Part shown: positions 61,577 through 64,000 of the stretch, piece by piece
Layout: each line of letters starts with the position of its first letter
How positions within the stretch are numbered: the first letter of the stretch is position 1
From: Hemibagrus wyckioides
Taxonomy: Eukaryota > Chordata > Actinopteri > Siluriformes > Bagridae
Assembly: GCF_019097595.1 (NCBI RefSeq)
Contig: NC_080734.1
Span: 4,145,392-4,209,391 of the forward strand
DNA length: 64,000 nt
Direction of reading: 5' to 3'
The notes under the pieces: generated by a model
What the model saw: only the letters and a program-made list of their open reading frames with translations
Databases searched by the model: none
Told to the model about the DNA's origin: nothing
Position numbers and translations under genes: made by a program

Positions 61577-61744
61577 TATACATCATGCTAATAAGATTCA
61601 TCCTATTTACAGAGAACATGAAGAATCCCGCACTAATCCTGGGATTTCTCACCTTTTTTTGTCACTGGATTGGATTTGGCGCTGGATTATTTTATTAATA
61701 ACCCGATCATCGATCTTATCAAACATAGAAAGATGCATCATTAT

Positions 61745-61890
61745 AGAACAGTTATTGCATTATTAGACTTCCTGTTACAACTCAAACGCATAATATAAAG
61801 CTTTATTGCGTTATTAGACTTCCTGTTACAACTCAAACCCATAATAGAACAGTTGTTGTGTTATTAGACTTCCTGTTACAACTCAAATGA
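61745..61890. repeat. Three-copy about 50-bp tandem repeat
   Basis: ttattagacttcctgttaca plus actcaaa begins at 61760, 61811 and 61861, giving 50-51 bp spacing. Spacers are more variable than the core. Confidence 0.85.
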
Positions 61891-62329
61891 ATTTCTGGTC
61901 AGTTTAAAGTCTATAACATATGTCCTGAAGGTATATATTTCTGTAAAGATGCCATGTGATGTCTATTAATGCATTTCAAGGGTGGATTGAATCCTGTAAC
62001 ATTTATTGGTTCAGCAGATGCTGTGATTGATGAATACGATTATTTTCCATTTCTTTGTTCATACATGAACGTACTTAATGTGGTCCATATTGACACGTGA
62101 ATCTGTACTCACTCGTCCTAGTTAAGGTTAGTCAGTGATTAGTTAGTGATTAGTGCCTTAACTCAGCATTAGCTTCATCAGTACTCATCATTACTCATAT
62201 TACAGATATTACCTGGATATTAGTTCAGGGCTTCGTGCAGGATTATTATTCATGTATTGTATTGTTAATGTAAAAAGCAACACATGGAAGTACATAAGAG
62301 TGTGTGAAGATTTAAAGGGAAAAAAAGGT

Positions 62330-62615
62330 GGCTCTGTGATGCTGTGCATGGGTGTTTTTGTTTTATTGTCATGTTTTGGCTCTGTGATGCTGTGCATGGG
62401 TGTTTTTGTTTTATTGTCATGTTTTGGCTCTGTGATGCTGTGCATGGGTGTTTGTTTGTTTGTTTGTTTTATTGTCATGTTTTGGCTCTGTGATGCTGTG
62501 CATGGGTGTTTGTTTGTTTGTTTGTTTGTTTTATTGTCATGTTTTGGCTCTGTGATGCTGTGCATGGGTGTTTGTTTGTTTGTTTGTTTTATTGTCATGT
62601 TTTGGCTCTGTGTCG
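62330..62615 (+). repeat. 48-62-bp tandem repeat with nested (GTTT)n
   Basis: ggctctgtgatgctgtgcat starts at 62330, 62378, 62426, 62484, 62546 and 62604. Spacings of 48, 48, 58, 62 and 58 reflect different numbers of internal GTTT. Cys/Phe/Val-rich frames are artefacts. Confidence 0.93.
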
Positions 62616-62747
62616 CGCGAAGTGTCACTGCACATCAACACTTCTGTACAGCTGTATAAGTAAAATACGTTTAGGTTCTCATTGTGTCTAAAATCTCTTC
62701 TTGTTAGGGTCTGATTGTCTACAACAGCCTACAGGGTTCACTCTTAG

Positions 62748-63640
62748 AAGGACAGGTTCTATATAGAACCTGAAAGGGTTCTGCTGGGTGCTGTGAGAAC
62801 TACATACTGGGTACAATCGAGGAGAAAAGGTACTATATAGTAAATTAAAGGGAGCACTTCATATATAGTACCTTAAAGGGTTCTATTGGGTACTGAAAGA
62901 ACTACGTACTGGGTTTAGTCTTAGGAGAAAAGGTTCTGTACAGAACACTGAAGGGTTCTATTGGACGCTTCATATTTAGAACCCCTAAAAAGGTTCAATA
63001 TAATACCTTAAAGGGTTCTATTGAATACTTAAATAACTACATACTGTGGTCACTCTTAAAAGGAAATGTTCTATATATAACCATTAAGGGTTCTAGAGAA
63101 CCCATAAAAGGTTCTATGTAGTACTTCAAAGGGTTCTTTTGGGTGCTTTATATTTGGAACCCCTAAAAGGTTCTATGCAGTACTTTAAAAGGTTCTGTTG
63201 GGTGCTTTATATTTGGAACCCCTAAACGGTTCTATGTAGTACTTTAAAGGGTTCTTTTGGGTGCTGTAAGAACTACATACTGGGTACAATCAAAGAGAAA
63301 AGGTACTATATAGTAAATTAAAGGGGGTGCTTCATATTTAGAACACCTAGGTTTAGAACACTTTAGGTTCACTCTTAGGAGAAAAGGTTCTATATAGAAC
63401 ACTAAAGGGTTCTATTGGGCGCTTCATATTTGGAAGCCCTAAAAGATGCTATATAGTACCTTAAAGGGTTCTATGTGGAGCTTTATGTTTGGAACCCCTG
63501 AAAGGTTGTATGTAGTATTTTAAATGGTTCTATTGGGTGATCCAAGAACTAAGTACTGGGTACACGGAAAGAGAAAAGGTACTATATAATAAATTTAAGG
63601 GGCTCTTCATATTGAGAACCTCTAAAATGTTCTATAGAAT
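62748..63640. repeat. Complex tandem repeat with 'aaagggttctattgggt' units
   Basis: Roughly twelve diverged units combine ggttctatatagaac, aaagggttctattgggtRct, aagaactacatactgggt and cttcatatttggaacccct. ttctatatagaa is a perfect palindrome. A longer super-unit (ctgggtacaatc-agagaaaa, ggtactatatagtaaattaa) recurs at about 62808, 63281 and, diverged, 63556. Confidence 0.85.
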
Positions 63641-63659
63641 AGAAATAAAATGAAACTGA

Positions 63660-64000
63660 GTTAAATCCGTATCATTATTGATGACCGTTTAATCGCTGAT
63701 AGAGTGTCATCATTTTCGGTCTGTCTTCGTCCATCGCTTCCGTCTCTGCGTGCGTCTGTAATGTCTCTCGGCTCTTTATTTATTCATACTCGTAATGGCC
63801 TGTCTCAGATAATGGCCTCTTCACGGTGGTCAGCAGGGTCAGACCTGTCTTTCTATTTCCGCAAGAGTCTTTAATAATTGATCAGAGATTTAAAACACTC
63901 CTGGTCCTGCCTTTATACTTAACTCCGTTTCTGTTTCCTGTTAACCCTCTCGCTTCCTCTCACTCTGAGAGAGACTTTTTCAGGGGGCTTATTTAAGGGG
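63660..64000. other. Candidate conserved non-coding element at the window's right end
   Basis: Low-repeat DNA with gcgtctgtaatgtctctcgg, cataatggcc-type strings (ctcgtaatggcctgtctcag) and taataattgatcagag. No exon or RNA gene is recognised; it continues past the window. Confidence 0.3.

Larger units (their letters stand above)
58303..64000 (+). other. AKAP12: AKAP12 intron 1 (5' part), no exon seen
   Basis: After the donor gtaagc the sequence stays CpG-rich to about 58440 and then becomes AT-rich intron. It contains a (GT)n tract, a Tc1-like remnant, three short tandem arrays and two unique-looking stretches listed separately. I scanned it for gravin-like coding exons and found none with plausible splice sites. 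Confidence 0.65.

Noticed and set aside
58303..64000. Search for AKAP12 exon 2
   Set aside because: No frame with acceptor, gravin-like acidic or Ser-rich coding and donor was found. Frames at 58365-58571 and 58966-59154 are intronic noise.
1..64000. tRNA, rRNA and snRNA genes
   Set aside because: No cloverleaf with both intact A and B boxes or other RNA-gene signature was noticed. The only B-box-like string (7290s) belongs to a truncated SINE.

Overview
The window is vertebrate nuclear DNA, almost certainly from a teleost fish. The coding exons are short and have GT-AG borders. The introns are full of (CA)n, (CT)n and (TATC)n microsatellites. Several dispersed repeats are recognisable as fish families: a tRNA-derived SINE tail, Tc1-like deletion derivatives, a 'TATTGCCAAAAGT' Tc1-like family, and a 'gaggaagaaaccttgag' repeat. 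An otophysan fish, perhaps a catfish, is my guess from the repeat mix. The species cannot be settled from the sequence alone.

Two genes are present, both on the + strand. (1) Positions 1860-47173 hold the last 12 coding exons of a C1-tetrahydrofolate synthase, best called MTHFD1L (mitochondrial monofunctional formate-tetrahydrofolate ligase). The exons join in frame for 1317 nt (438 codons plus TAA) and cover the C-terminal part of the FTHFS domain. The P-loop region and the N-terminus lie upstream of the window. A polyadenylation signal at 47656 closes the gene. (2) At 58177-58302 is a first coding exon with an N-myristoylation-type start (MGASTS), inside a GC-rich promoter. I call it AKAP12 (gravin), because of this start and because AKAP12 lies next to MTHFD1L in other vertebrates. 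The rest of AKAP12 is beyond the right edge.

Most of the window is repeat DNA. Region by region: 1-12680, introns with a 24-bp minisatellite, GT and CT tracts, a SINE and local duplications. 12793-31948, one 19-kb MTHFD1L intron, of which about 15.8 kb is a G-rich 30-bp-period minisatellite in two blocks (13490-19585 and 20756-30470). 31949-37185, six clustered exons. 37186-47083, the last large intron, with Tc1-like and hAT-like remnants, a 1.6-kb element with long inverted ends, 110-bp GT-rich tandem units and a 600-bp (TATC)n tract. 47764-53282, intergenic CTGCAG satellite containing an inverted block. 53283-58176, intergenic sequence with further repeats and the AKAP12 promoter. 58303-64000, AKAP12 intron 1.

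The most unusual feature is the intronic minisatellite. Nearly every unit carries a consensus 5' splice site (AG|GTGAGT) in the sense orientation of MTHFD1L, so the pre-mRNA would hold several hundred potential U1-binding decoys in a strongly G-biased transcript. The long open frames in this array and in the CTGCAG satellite come from repeat periodicity and are not annotated as genes.
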